Source of the DNA: RHLJ01 sp965242845
GTDB lineage: Bacteria > Bacteroidota > Rhodothermia > Balneolales > Balneolaceae
Direction: 5' to 3'
DNA: 64,000 nt
Assembly: GCA_965242845.1 (NCBI GenBank)
Contig: CBDETC010000002.1
Coordinates: 558,001 to 622,000, forward strand
Shown here one piece after another: positions 26,937 to 35,788 of this stretch (position 1 is the stretch's first letter; every line of letters begins with the position of its first letter). The notes under the pieces were generated by a model that saw only the letters and a program-made list of their open reading frames with translations, was not told the DNA's origin and did not search any database. Both the position numbers and the translations under genes were made by a program.

Positions 26937-27881
26937 TTATTTAAATTTATATCCAACAGTTATACTAATTATTAGCTTATCGAGTACTTCAGTATTCTTT
27001 CCTGAAAAATCAAATACATCTTCCAATTCAATTATTATCCCACCTAACATATTTGATATTTCCTTGTCCCCTTTGTGAGCAAATAAACCTAAACCTAAAT
27101 CAGATGACCAAGGGCGATGTTTATTTATATATTCAATTCTATTAAAAACATTAACCGCTAAATTAGTATGATCACCAAAAGGATAAGAAAACCTATCTAA
27201 TTTAAACCTCATTAAAAACAAATTGTCTTCAAAGTTAGATTGATATAAATATGCTGTTTTTTCATCACTTTGTATTGCTTTAGAACTATCACTATTAAAT
27301 TGGATCGAAGAGATGTTAGATTTAGTCAATTCATTCAAATTGTTAGTTGTACCTATTGTAAGTGATGCCCCAAATACTCTATTATCGCGGTACCTTTCTG
27401 AGTTAAATCCTATTTCTATACCAAAATTTGATGTACTTAATTTTTTTGAATTGAATAATGAGTCAGCTAAGTTTATGTTTGATAAGTCTACACTTCCGCG
27501 TAGAAACCAAGTATTAATGCTTTTAAGTCCTTTTGAAGAATCATTATCTATATACTTATTTACGTTTCTTCCCCAAAATAAAGCCCCTTCAAGTTCTGGT
27601 GTTAATTCGCCATTTTTTAATATCGAGGCAGTTCCGTCTTTAGCTTTAATCCCTATTTCGTAACCAGAAAGTTCGGTTATACCGCTTAAGAATCCAGTCA
27701 ATGCTTTTTGCTGAGAAAAGGATATTTTGGCATTGGTAAAATTAGCTCCCAACCCAATATTTGTATCATTAAATATTGAGCCCTTTCCTTTTGAACTTTC
27801 AATAACAGTAACCTGTGAATTTCCAGATAGTGGTGCCATTAAAAGAAAAAATGTGAGTAATAATCTAATTAGGTAAGACAT
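26937..27881 (-). CDS. Unknown exported protein, possible outer-membrane barrel
   Basis: The open frame extends to 27968, but ATG 27881 gives a clear signal peptide (MSYLIRLLLTFFLLMAPLSG, cleavage near NSQ), so I take that start, 314 residues. The mature protein has alternating beta patterns (LGANFTNAKISFSQ, FLRGSVDLSNINLAD, LFLMRFKLDRFSYPFG, and a final IISITVGYKFK), consistent with a small outer-membrane barrel. The start overlaps the upstream small gene by 17 bases. No family recognised; AT-rich. Confidence 0.55.
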   Translation of the reverse strand: MSYLIRLLLTFFLLMAPLSGNSQVTVIESSKGKGSIFNDTNIGLGANFTNAKISFSQQKALTGFLSGITELSGYEIGIKAKDGTASILKNGELTPELEGALFWGRNVNKYIDNDSSKGLKSINTWFLRGSVDLSNINLADSLFNSKKLSTSNFGIEIGFNSERYRDNRVFGASLTIGTTNNLNELTKSNISSIQFNSDSSKAIQSDEKTAYLYQSNFEDNLFLMRFKLDRFSYPFGDHTNLAVNVFNRIEYINKHRPWSSDLGLGLFAHKGDKEISNMLGGIIIELEDVFDFSGKNTEVLDKLIISITVGYKFK

Positions 27882-28179
27882 CGACTGGAATGTTAGCGAC
27901 CCCGTTTTTAGTAGTTCCATCTTCACTGAATACAGCCTTTTTTTTCGTTCCATTTTCATAGTAATCAATATTAACTTCCCAATCGTTATCTGGAATTGTA
28001 GCGATATGAATCTTGCCTGTCAGGTTACCCTCGACATCCAATTCTACAATCGCACTATTCCACGTTTTTTTTCCATCTGTAGAACTCATCCGTATAGATT
28101 TCATTTCGAGTTCACATTCAACATAATCCAAGCTTCCCGATTCTGTCTTCACTTTAACCTTGTAGTTGTATTTAGGCAT
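27865..28179 (-). CDS. Unknown small protein (104 residues)
   Basis: Begins MPKYNYKVKVKTESG and is rich in beta-type alternation and acidic residues, with no signal peptide or membrane helix. It ends VANIPVDVLPN and overlaps the start of the exported protein gene, so the two are coupled. No family recognised. It is the first gene of the three-gene AT-rich block. Confidence 0.55.
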   Translation of the reverse strand: MPKYNYKVKVKTESGSLDYVECELEMKSIRMSSTDGKKTWNSAIVELDVEGNLTGKIHIATIPDNDWEVNIDYYENGTKKKAVFSEDGTTKNGVANIPVDVLPN

Positions 28180-28384
28180 AAGAATTATTTTTGGTTATCT
28201 AAATCTTAGTACATTTTTGCTACTTATAAAAAACTATATCTTGCATATAAATGAAATAAAAATTTCATTTCACCGCATATCTATGCAGTTAACATATAAT
28301 TAAATCTACCACACTGTTATAACATTGGGTAAAATTTAACAGTTGATTACGATATTCAATGTGTTAATCTAGGTAGGTATGAAA

Positions 28385-28424
28385 ACAAAAAGCTTCTCAG
28401 AACTTAATCTAAGGAGCTTTTTTA
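28385..28424. terminator. Possible bidirectional terminator hairpin
   Basis: AAAAAGCT (28385-28392) and AGCTTTTT (28417-28424) are perfect inverted repeats separated by 24 bases, with A and T runs on the outer sides. It lies 110 bases upstream of the AT-rich block and 78 bases beyond the GH81 stop. The large loop lowers confidence. Apart from this and the tRNA fragment at 28461, nothing was seen in 28180-28501. Confidence 0.4.
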
Positions 28425-28460
28425 GAAAGAAAAACGAGGCTTACCAAGTATTATGGGTAA

Positions 28461-28489
28461 ACCCCCACCTTGCCAAGGTTGTGCTCTAC
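28461..28489 (-). repeat. tRNA-Gly fragment, possible att-type remnant
   Basis: These 29 bases match 31996-32024 inside the intact tRNA-Gly(GCC) gene at 27 of 29 positions, ungapped and in the same orientation. The match covers the 3' part of the D arm and the anticodon arm. One difference changes the anticodon region, and nothing tRNA-like continues on either side, so it is not a working tRNA. It starts 13 bases past the stop codon of the GH81 gene. Confidence 0.8.
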
Positions 28490-28501
28490 GGTCTAGTACA
28501 G

Positions 28502-31500
28502 CTATTTCATCAAAAGCATTTTCTTAATACTCGAGAAATCATCCGCTTTCAATCTGTAAAAATAAACTCCGCTCGCTAAATCAGAAGCATCAAAATTAAC
28601 AGAATATGTACCTGCTGGCTGCTGTTCATTGACCAATGATGCTACTTTCTGCCCCAAAGCATTCATTACCTCTAACTCAACTAAAGAAGCATTCGGTATT
28701 GAATAGTTGATTTGAGTGGTAGGATTGAATGGATTCGGGTAGTTTTGTGACAGGCTGAATTCGTTGGGCGAACCAAGATCTTCATTATTAACAGACCCTG
28801 ATTTACTAACCACAACGTCCCTAAAGCTCATCAACCATCCTTTCTTATCCGTATCGGAATCAAACTCAAATCGCATGATATGCACACCAGCTTCCAGATA
28901 AACAGGGGCGATAGCAATGGATTCAAATGCTATAAAACTACCTGTCCCTGTCACTGATTTTTTACCGCTTACATCAACATTGTCAATGAAAAGTGTAAAA
29001 TTCCCAAAGCCTGGTACTGTTGCAAAATAAGGCTCGAATACATATTCCCCATCCTCTTCAACTTCAAATGTATATTCGATCCATTCACTTGCCACGATCC
29101 AGTAAACATGAACCGAACCTCCGTCTCCACTTAAATCAACGCCTTCTTCTGGGCGATACACTAAACCTGCATTATTTGCATCTACATCATGATAGGCTAT
29201 GCCTTCCCCTCCGTTATCATAATCTCTAGCTACAATAGTACCAGGAACTAATGCAGGCGTTCCTCCAAATGGTGTTCCATTCGGCAACACTTCTACCGTG
29301 ATACTATCGATAGCAGAAAAATCGCCCTCATTTGTTACCGTTAAATACACTTTATGACTTCCAACTTCAGTAAACGTGAAACTTGTTTCTGCATCACTAC
29401 TATTTCCAAGCCCGTCAAAGTCCCAGGTATATGTGATGGGGCTGTCATTTCTATCAAAGCTATTACTTGCATCGAAATTAATAGTTAGGGGAGATTTACC
29501 ACTTGTTTTATCAGCTGTCAAAATTACGATTGGAAGATTCGGATTACTTTCGGCTGTAGATTCACTAATTAACTTTCTTGAAGGAACGGACATAGAATAT
29601 CCATCCGAAAAGTTAACCATCCTTTCTGAAGAAGCTGCGTTATAGGCGATATAGGTCTTATCCATACCATCATTAAAAACAGCATAGGTAGGAACATCAG
29701 CCACTACAGAAGTATCAACCTGCCCCATTTTCTTCATATTGTAAAGCCAATGCATAGTATGTGCTCTTGATTCTCCGTCAAATGCTTCATAATCCGGATC
29801 AGCAAAATAATAGCTAAGTGCCTGATTCGGGTCAGCTAGTGAAAGGTATTGCCAGAAAATATCCTTCCACACTTCAGGCTGACCACTTCTTAGCTCTACA
29901 ACTTCATTATAATTCTCAACTACATAATCAGGGTGTCGACCAAGGTAAAGGGACCCACTAGTTATCGGAAGTAAGTTTATGCCCCGAACAAATTCCGGAT
30001 CACCTCCAAACCAGGTTGCGTGTACTCCTTTTGACCCCCAAACTATACCAATTGCATTGTGAGGATAGTCTTCTGGAAAAACTTCTTCATCTACATCAAA
30101 CCAATATTGCTCAATAGCCGATGTTTCTGTGGCATACAGGAAAATACCCAAATCACGGATTTCAGTTTGCCCTGTAGCTTCACCCCAGAGTACAACTGCT
30201 GATGCAAAGTTCATGGACTCCGAACTGGATTCCTGATTATTTCCCTCGGCAAAGTCGCCATGCCCTGCTGCCCAGGAATGTCCTGCATAGATATCATAAG
30301 ACCTTAAAAAAGGAAGTAATTCATCATCACGATCCCAGTTATTCGCATCACGAATTAGCAAATTCACCATTCCTCCCCATTGATCTTGAGCTGCCCATGC
30401 GGAATCGTATTGAGCAATTGTTGCTGCACTTACAATGGCATAACTCATGTGGAAGTGATGATCATTGATTTGATTGTCTGCCCCAAATCCAGAAGGATAA
30501 CCTGTAAGTACGTCCCAATCACTATTGTAGGAATACTCCTGGTCACCACCTACAGTAAACCAGTCTTCTAAACGCGTTTTAAGAGATGAAAGGAAGTAAT
30601 CCCGCTCTGTGGTCATTCCCAGCTGGTCGGCTATATGAACCAGGTTTGCAAATCGAGCCATGGCTTTCCCATTTTCGTATGAAGGCCCGGAATTGAGTGT
30701 TTCTGAAGCAACGTCAGAAACCAAGTCCATCAACACATCGGGATTATAATCTCCCTCATCTGGTAGTGCGGGTATAACACCCTGAAATTTTAGTGTGGTC
30801 GAAAATGAGTTCCCAAATTTAACTTTCATTGTTCCCCTTGGAGAAACATAGGTATGATCGGTTAAATCCTCATTTACATTAAGCCATTGATGTCGATATA
30901 ATGCAGAAACGGTTTCGTTGATATTGCCTTCAGCAGAATCTTTCAGGGTTGTTTCATAGCTATACGTAGAGCTGAGAATTGCTGAAGACGCATCATAACT
31001 CCATTCTACCAAACTATTTGTTACGAATGCATACGCTCTTGATTTAAACTCATCTAACGTGGATTGAGAATCATCTGGCAGTAAGGCTACGGAAAGGTAG
31101 TCTTTTCCATTCAGGTCTGAAGTATAGGTGCTTCCCGTATTCCAACTCGATCCTGTTGGAGCAAAAATCCCGTAGTGCCGACCGTCTATAGTAGCACCAA
31201 GAACACCTCCCTCATTAAACCAAACATCAGGGGTTCCGTTAAAATCGATGGCAGCATCCCCTCCGGAAATTTCGAAATAAACAAAAGGTAATCCGTGCCC
31301 TAATGTTGCCAACATTGATTTATCTCCATCTATCCATTCGGCTGTTACCGTCCAGTCATCATACTTATAGGTTTTGGTATCAGATGCGTTTAACCCGGAA
31401 ACACCAACTGTTAGCTGTCCATCTGGGTAATATGGAAATAAGTAATCCGTACCTGGTGCTGAAGCAGCAAATGTATGCTGAAATGTATAGTTAAGTTGTA

Positions 31501-31813
31501 ACCCTGACGCCACCGCTTGCATAGATAAAGGATGGGCAATGAGTTTACCTGAATGAGGATTTCCAAAGAATGGAAATATCAAACTACTCCAGAAATCATT
31601 TGTCTGAACCTTTTGATCGAAAGAGGCAGAAACTTTTGGCAGGATATTTTGTCCACTAAAATTTTGCGGACCTATTTCACCAGGGGGCAACGAAGTACTA
31701 TAGCTGCCATTACCTACTGTAACCTGACGAGCCTGAAGTGAAAGCGAAATAAAAAGGATGAATACGAAAAATGGAAGAGAACTCTTTTTCAGAGTTTTAA
31801 CAGATAAAAGCAT
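28502..31813 (-). CDS. GH81 endo-beta-1,3-glucanase, multidomain, secreted
   Basis: From ATG 31813 (a TTG lies four codons upstream) 1103 residues: signal peptide to about residue 28, then a GH81 catalytic region with TNDFWSSLIFPF, AHPLSMQAVASGLQ, DHHFHMSYAIVSAATI, GHSWAAG and the acidic motif EGNNQESSSESMNF (about 520-533). A PKD domain (about 770-840, TYTWDFDGLG), a CBM6-like domain (about 850-1005) and a sorting domain beginning SLSQNYPNPFNPTTQINYS follow. It should hydrolyse laminarin-type beta-1,3-glucan outside the cell. The gene is flanked by the intact tRNA-Gly and its partial copy. Confidence 0.88.
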   Translation of the reverse strand: MLLSVKTLKKSSLPFFVFILFISLSLQARQVTVGNGSYSTSLPPGEIGPQNFSGQNILPKVSASFDQKVQTNDFWSSLIFPFFGNPHSGKLIAHPLSMQAVASGLQLNYTFQHTFAASAPGTDYLFPYYPDGQLTVGVSGLNASDTKTYKYDDWTVTAEWIDGDKSMLATLGHGLPFVYFEISGGDAAIDFNGTPDVWFNEGGVLGATIDGRHYGIFAPTGSSWNTGSTYTSDLNGKDYLSVALLPDDSQSTLDEFKSRAYAFVTNSLVEWSYDASSAILSSTYSYETTLKDSAEGNINETVSALYRHQWLNVNEDLTDHTYVSPRGTMKVKFGNSFSTTLKFQGVIPALPDEGDYNPDVLMDLVSDVASETLNSGPSYENGKAMARFANLVHIADQLGMTTERDYFLSSLKTRLEDWFTVGGDQEYSYNSDWDVLTGYPSGFGADNQINDHHFHMSYAIVSAATIAQYDSAWAAQDQWGGMVNLLIRDANNWDRDDELLPFLRSYDIYAGHSWAAGHGDFAEGNNQESSSESMNFASAVVLWGEATGQTEIRDLGIFLYATETSAIEQYWFDVDEEVFPEDYPHNAIGIVWGSKGVHATWFGGDPEFVRGINLLPITSGSLYLGRHPDYVVENYNEVVELRSGQPEVWKDIFWQYLSLADPNQALSYYFADPDYEAFDGESRAHTMHWLYNMKKMGQVDTSVVADVPTYAVFNDGMDKTYIAYNAASSERMVNFSDGYSMSVPSRKLISESTAESNPNLPIVILTADKTSGKSPLTINFDASNSFDRNDSPITYTWDFDGLGNSSDAETSFTFTEVGSHKVYLTVTNEGDFSAIDSITVEVLPNGTPFGGTPALVPGTIVARDYDNGGEGIAYHDVDANNAGLVYRPEEGVDLSGDGGSVHVYWIVASEWIEYTFEVEEDGEYVFEPYFATVPGFGNFTLFIDNVDVSGKKSVTGTGSFIAFESIAIAPVYLEAGVHIMRFEFDSDTDKKGWLMSFRDVVVSKSGSVNNEDLGSPNEFSLSQNYPNPFNPTTQINYSIPNASLVELEVMNALGQKVASLVNEQQPAGTYSVNFDASDLASGVYFYRLKADDFSSIKKMLLMK

Positions 31814-31930
31814 TGGAAAAGCCAAAATTATATAACGAACGCCAGTATAGGGAATTCAAGGCTTAGAAATTTAGCTATGTTCGTTTGGTAGATCAGTGCT
31901 TCATTTAGAACCTTTGCTCAATTCAATAAA

Positions 31931-31962
31931 AAAGGGTCTTCAACAACTGTCAAAGACCCTTT
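31931..31962 (-). terminator. Intrinsic terminator of tRNA-Gly
   Basis: AAAGGGTCTT (31931-31940) and AAGACCCTTT (31953-31962) form a perfect 10-bp stem with a 12-base loop. On the minus strand it comes 8 bases after the tRNA 3' end and is followed by a T-run (TTTTTT), the classic rho-independent form. Confidence 0.85.
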
Positions 31963-31969
31963 TAAAATG

Positions 31970-32042
31970 AGCGAGAAACGAGACTCGAACTCGCGACCCC
32001 AACCTTGGCAAGGTTGTGCTCTACCAACTGAGCTATTCTCGC
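31970..32042 (-). tRNA. tRNA-Gly(GCC)
   Basis: A 73-base cloverleaf: acceptor stem GCGAGAA/TTCTCGC, D stem GCTC/GAGC, anticodon stem CAACC/GGTTG with loop TTGCCAA (anticodon GCC), T stem GCGAG/CTCGT with TTCGAGT loop, discriminator T. The CCA end is not encoded. Positions 31996-32024 are nearly repeated at 28461-28489. Confidence 0.96.
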
Positions 32043-32121
32043 ATTTCAATAAAAACGCCCTGTTTCCAGAGCGGCATCAAATATACGGTCTTATGGCGAT
32101 TTATATCAATAATTATTTTTG

Positions 32122-32199
32122 GAATTAGGAATATTTGAATTACGAATTAGGAATAAATTTTTGACCAAAATTATTCCTAATTCACCTATTCCTAATTTC
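32122..32199. repeat. Nested AATTAGGAAT hairpin after the helicase gene
   Basis: The unit GAATTAGGAAT occurs twice and its complement ATTCCTAATT twice, giving nested stems. The best is 32144-32161 against 32167-32183, about 17 bp with one bulge and a short loop. It begins 7 bases past the helicase stop, so it may end that transcript. A different but analogous hairpin lies upstream of the same gene at 34199-34255. Confidence 0.65.
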
Positions 32200-32205
32200 T
32201 GATTC

Positions 32206-34128
32206 TCACAAAGAAATCTCTTTGACAGAGTTAAGCAGTTTACCCAAGAACTTTTTGCCATAAACCCTGTCCACATGGTTCATATCAGCAATAACTACTA
32301 ATAGTTCTTTGCTTCTGGAAAAAGCTACGTTGAGCAAACGGGGAACACTTAGCCCGTTTTTGGTTTCGTCAAAAGGACGAACTGAGTAGTGACGTAGCTG
32401 ACCATATTGAGCTTCTCCACTCATTACAGTATCAAAGAGAATGACCTTCTTTTCCCTTCCCTGGAAAGTATGAATAGTACCTACTTCGATCCCTCTAAAT
32501 CCCTTTTCCCGGAGATGACTGCGCACCTGGTAGGTGCTGCTACGGAATGGAACGATAATCCCTATTTCTTCCGGTTTATACTTTGACTTCAGTTTTTTGA
32601 GACTCTCTTCAATCAGGCGTTCATGCACCTGGTTTACAGGCTTAAATCCACGTTCTGATTTTTCCTGTTCGATAGAAGAACCATATTTGGAGGAATCAAC
32701 CAGAGCCACAGAAGATGTTCCATTCAACACCTTTTGCTGTTCCGTTCCTGTTTCCAGTCTTCCTTCATAAAAGACGGTACTGATTACCTGGGCTAAATCG
32801 GATTTCAATCGATACTGAGTATCAAAAAAGCAGGTGAAGTCCGGGTATTCATCATGCCACTGGAATAACTGCTCCGTGGTTTCTGCGCCGGAAACAAAGG
32901 AGAACACATCCTGCTCTAAAAACTCTCTGGCTTTTGCATCAGAAGTAATAGCTATAGGAGGAAGCTGCATGGGGTCTCCAGCAACCACCAAATGGTGTTT
33001 GCTCTTTGCTGCCATTAATAACAAGTATGGAATCCCTGCCATCGACGCTTCATCTACCACTACCGCATCATAGCTGATATTATAAAACAGCTCTGAAGTA
33101 CACACCTTCGCCATCGTGGTGGCAACAAGTTTTCTTTTCTTGAGCTCATAGCGCTCGTTCAAATTTATGAGCCGGTCGATTTCATCTTCTACATGATCCA
33201 CTCCTCCCAGACGATCGATCTTTTCTCCCTGCAGCTGGCATTGCATATCCAGGGCCTGAGGAACTTCCTCCCCATTAACCATCAGCTCATCCACTTGTTC
33301 TTGAAGCGCTTTGTATTGATCCAATAGTTGGGATAACTGAACGGCCTCTTCCTTTCTGGAATCTAGTTTCGCCTTCACCTGGTTGTCGAAAAGTACTTTT
33401 TCTAATCGCTCATCGTCCAGCCAGGCTTCTCCAAATCGACACGACTCATTTTCATTGAATTCCGGGTAAACCTCATTCAGAGCATCCAGGATACTTAATA
33501 GTCCCACATCTACCGCTCGATTGGTATTGGATACAAATAGAACTCGTTTTCCCTGATTCAACAAGTTTGCCACTGAGAATCCAAGAGTAGCCGTTTTCCC
33601 TGTTCCCGGAGGACCCCAAACATAAACGATATTATTTTGAAGTGATTTTGCTATAGCATCACGCTGGGAGGTATTCCTGAGATCATCATAGTTGATCTCT
33701 CCTTCAAAAGTTGCTGATTCGTAGTGCTCATTAGGTTCCAACAGAGCTTTTAACTGGGGAATTTGATCTACTTTTTCATCAAGGGTGTGTAAATGTCCCT
33801 CCATCTTCCTGAGCACAAAGTCGTTTTCCCACTCCAGATACACTTCATCGATGAAGGCTCCTTGATTTTTCTCGAATTCCAACCACACTTTCCCGTCCTT
33901 AAAGTCGATGACTTCTACATTCTTCCTGGGATCTAAACCAATTTGTGCGGTTACTTCTTCGGCAAATTTTAATCCCTGAGTGTTTGTTTCGAACACATAT
34001 ACATGATGCCCTGACTTTTTCTCTTTTTCACCTTTCGTGAGTACTTCATATGAGGGGGTTTCCCGCACTGCTTCAATCTCTTTTCCTATCGCATATAAAG
34101 CCTTTTGGATAATTTTATTTATAGACAA
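32206..34128 (-). CDS. SF1 helicase, UPF1/DNA2 (SMUBP2-like) type
   Basis: A 640-residue superfamily 1B helicase. Walker A is GPPGTGKTATLGF, motif II VVDEASMA, motif III VVAGDPMQLPPI, motif IV-V IGIIVPFRSS and TIHTFQGREKKVILFD, and motif VI VAFSRSKELLVVI. The N-terminal 150 residues form the usual beta-barrel and stalk area. These proteins are 5'-3' RNA or DNA helicases. The first start available is TTG at 34128; the frame remains open upstream, so a start farther up is possible. Both sides are flanked by long inverted repeats. Role not defined by context. Confidence 0.85.
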   Translation of the reverse strand: MSINKIIQKALYAIGKEIEAVRETPSYEVLTKGEKEKKSGHHVYVFETNTQGLKFAEEVTAQIGLDPRKNVEVIDFKDGKVWLEFEKNQGAFIDEVYLEWENDFVLRKMEGHLHTLDEKVDQIPQLKALLEPNEHYESATFEGEINYDDLRNTSQRDAIAKSLQNNIVYVWGPPGTGKTATLGFSVANLLNQGKRVLFVSNTNRAVDVGLLSILDALNEVYPEFNENESCRFGEAWLDDERLEKVLFDNQVKAKLDSRKEEAVQLSQLLDQYKALQEQVDELMVNGEEVPQALDMQCQLQGEKIDRLGGVDHVEDEIDRLINLNERYELKKRKLVATTMAKVCTSELFYNISYDAVVVDEASMAGIPYLLLMAAKSKHHLVVAGDPMQLPPIAITSDAKAREFLEQDVFSFVSGAETTEQLFQWHDEYPDFTCFFDTQYRLKSDLAQVISTVFYEGRLETGTEQQKVLNGTSSVALVDSSKYGSSIEQEKSERGFKPVNQVHERLIEESLKKLKSKYKPEEIGIIVPFRSSTYQVRSHLREKGFRGIEVGTIHTFQGREKKVILFDTVMSGEAQYGQLRHYSVRPFDETKNGLSVPRLLNVAFSRSKELLVVIADMNHVDRVYGKKFLGKLLNSVKEISL

Positions 34129-34198
34129 ATGAACCGTCGTATTTTTTTGAATTATTTTGAGGAAGGTACTTAGATTTTCTATTCGTTTTTGGGTAATG

Positions 34199-34255
34199 GT
34201 TATTAGTTAATAGTTTATTGGGAAGACTGTTTACCAATCACTATTAACTAATAAC
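34199..34255. repeat. 16-bp inverted repeat upstream of helicase and ghrA-like genes
   Basis: GTTATTAGTTAATAGT (34199-34214) and ACTATTAACTAATAAC (34240-34255) are perfect complements over 16 bases with a 25-base loop. It lies between divergent genes, 71 bases from the helicase start and 25 bases before the next ATG, so it would be in or near the 5' leader of the plus-strand gene. Confidence 0.7.
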
Positions 34256-34279
34256 AAAAAACACAAATTCAACCATCCT

Positions 34280-35206
34280 ATGTCTCTCTTACTAATTTCT
34301 AAAGGCCGCGATATGAATCCCTGGAAAGAAGCCCTTCTGGAAGTGGATTCGAACCTGGACATTGATGTGTGGCCCCGGGTAGAGAATAAACAAAGAGTTA
34401 CTTTCGCTTTGAGTTGGAGACACCCTGAAAAAGTGCTGGATGGGTACCCAAACCTCAAAGTTGTTTCTTCGCTTGGAGCCGGAGCGGATCATGTGTTAGG
34501 CGATGAAAGTATTCCGCAATCAGTTCAAATATCCCGGATAGTTATTCCTTCCCTAAAAACTCAAATGGCTGAATATGTATTGAATGCGGTTCAAAATTAT
34601 CGACTGCATACCTCCAAATATGTAGACCAAAAAAGAGAGGGCTTTTGGAGTACTCATGAACCCGTTGCAAAGGATCAATGTAAAATTGGCATTATGGGAT
34701 TGGGAGAAATAGGCATAGAAGTTGCTCGCAATCTTAGTGAAAGAGGGTTTTCGGTTAATGGGTGGTCTTCTTCACAAAAAGAAATTGATGGAACAAGCTG
34801 CTTTTCTGGTGATGAGTTGGATGACTTCCTTTCTGTCTCTAATGTCCTGGTTTGCCTACTTCCACTCACAGAACAAACTAGAGGCATTCTGGATTTGGAG
34901 GTGTTCAAAAAGCTGAAGTCTCCGTCTTTTATCATTAATGTGGCGAGGGGTGCGCATCTTATTGAAGAGGACTTAATCTATGCCCTAGATATAGGGGAAC
35001 TTGAAGGAGCATGTTTGGATGTATTTGAGGAAGAGCCGTTGCCGGAAAACCATATTTTCTGGAATCGGCCTAAAATTATGATTACCCCTCATGTAGCATC
35101 GTTGACTGATCCCAAAGAAGCTGCAGAGTTAATCGTTGAGAATTATAAGAGATCATTATCGGGAATGCCTCTTTTGCATGAGGTGGATAGAACAAAGGGG
35201 TATTAA
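34280..35206 (+). CDS. GhrA-like 2-hydroxyacid dehydrogenase
   Basis: A 308-residue NAD(P)-dependent enzyme. The N-terminal catalytic domain has SSLGAGADHVLGD; the Rossmann part has IGIMGLGEIGIEVARNL, followed by CLLPLTEQTRGILD, NVARGAHLIEEDLI (catalytic Arg), LDVFEEEPLP (Glu) and ITPHVAS (His). Order, size and the SLGAGAD segment match the GhrA group, which reduces glyoxylate and hydroxypyruvate. The substrate is inferred from family. It stands alone, with a palindromic repeat after it. Confidence 0.88.
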   Translation: MSLLLISKGRDMNPWKEALLEVDSNLDIDVWPRVENKQRVTFALSWRHPEKVLDGYPNLKVVSSLGAGADHVLGDESIPQSVQISRIVIPSLKTQMAEYVLNAVQNYRLHTSKYVDQKREGFWSTHEPVAKDQCKIGIMGLGEIGIEVARNLSERGFSVNGWSSSQKEIDGTSCFSGDELDDFLSVSNVLVCLLPLTEQTRGILDLEVFKKLKSPSFIINVARGAHLIEEDLIYALDIGELEGACLDVFEEEPLPENHIFWNRPKIMITPHVASLTDPKEAAELIVENYKRSLSGMPLLHEVDRTKGY

Positions 35207-35246
35207 AACTAATTTCCGATAAGACACGCTTTATATTTCTATGAAG

Positions 35247-35332
35247 CGTCATTCCGCAGCCTGTTGAACGTACTTGCACTTCGGAAGGCAGGCGAAAGCC
35301 GGAATCTAGATTCCCGCCTACGCGGGAATGAC
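35247..35332. repeat. Dispersed palindromic repeat, copy D
   Basis: GTCATTCCGC near 35248 pairs with GCGGGAATGAC near 35322-35332 with one bulge. Internal parts TTCGGAAGGCAGGC and GGAATCTAGATTCCC are shared in form with copy E at 39869-39966. It lies between convergent genes. Confidence 0.75.
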
Positions 35333-35391
35333 TTTAAACCTTTTAGGATTTCCTCTAAAATCAAAATCTCGGACTTATATGGTTTAGCTAT

Positions 35392-35784
35392 CTAGGAAAA
35401 TAGCTTCGCCAGTAAGTACCCTAACCATACAAAGAGTAATCCAATCAGAACCTGCCCGGCTACATTAAGAAGTGCGAAGGAAAAAGCCCCCTCTTTCCCG
35501 AGTAGAAAAGAATCGTTTATAAAGGTCGAAAAGGTAGTAAAGCCTCCCAACAATCCGGTGAAAACAAATAGTCTGAGCTCCGTGTTTACCCAGTCTTTCG
35601 CTTCAAAAATTCCGGCTAGCAAACCAATAAGTAAACAACCTACAATATTGGTGAGGAAGATTCCGAGCGGAAAAGAAGAATTCTCAAAGTACTCATCCAC
35701 AGAAATAGAAAGCAGAAATCGGGATACGGCCCCGATAAAGCCTCCTGCTCCTATCGCCAGAAAAGCCCAGAGAGAAAATTGCAA
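35392..35784 (-). CDS. crcB: Fluoride ion transporter CrcB/Fluc
   Basis: A 130-residue protein with four membrane helices. The Fluc signatures are GGFIGAVSRFLLS near the N-terminus, GIFLTNIVGC (the conserved Asn that lines the pore) and FTGLLGGFTTFSTF (phenylalanine box and sodium-site TTFST). Fluc channels are dual-topology dimers that expel fluoride. It follows ilvE by 4 bases and so is probably transcribed with ppc and ilvE rather than from a fluoride riboswitch, of which there is no sign. Confidence 0.95.
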   Translation of the reverse strand: MQFSLWAFLAIGAGGFIGAVSRFLLSISVDEYFENSSFPLGIFLTNIVGCLLIGLLAGIFEAKDWVNTELRLFVFTGLLGGFTTFSTFINDSFLLGKEGAFSFALLNVAGQVLIGLLFVWLGYLLAKLFS

Positions 35785-35788
35785 TGGA

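Noticed and set aside
28440..28500. A second tRNA-Gly gene
   Set aside because: Only the D and anticodon arm sequence is present; acceptor and T arms are missing.
28379..28579. 66-residue plus-strand open frame covering the tRNA fragment
   Set aside because: It spans the hairpin and the tRNA fragment and continues into the GH81 gene on the other strand; no coding signs.
32206..34128. Helicase as part of a defence island
   Set aside because: No nuclease, Argonaute, restriction or toxin gene is next to it; the UPF1/DNA2-type helicase is also common as a housekeeping protein.
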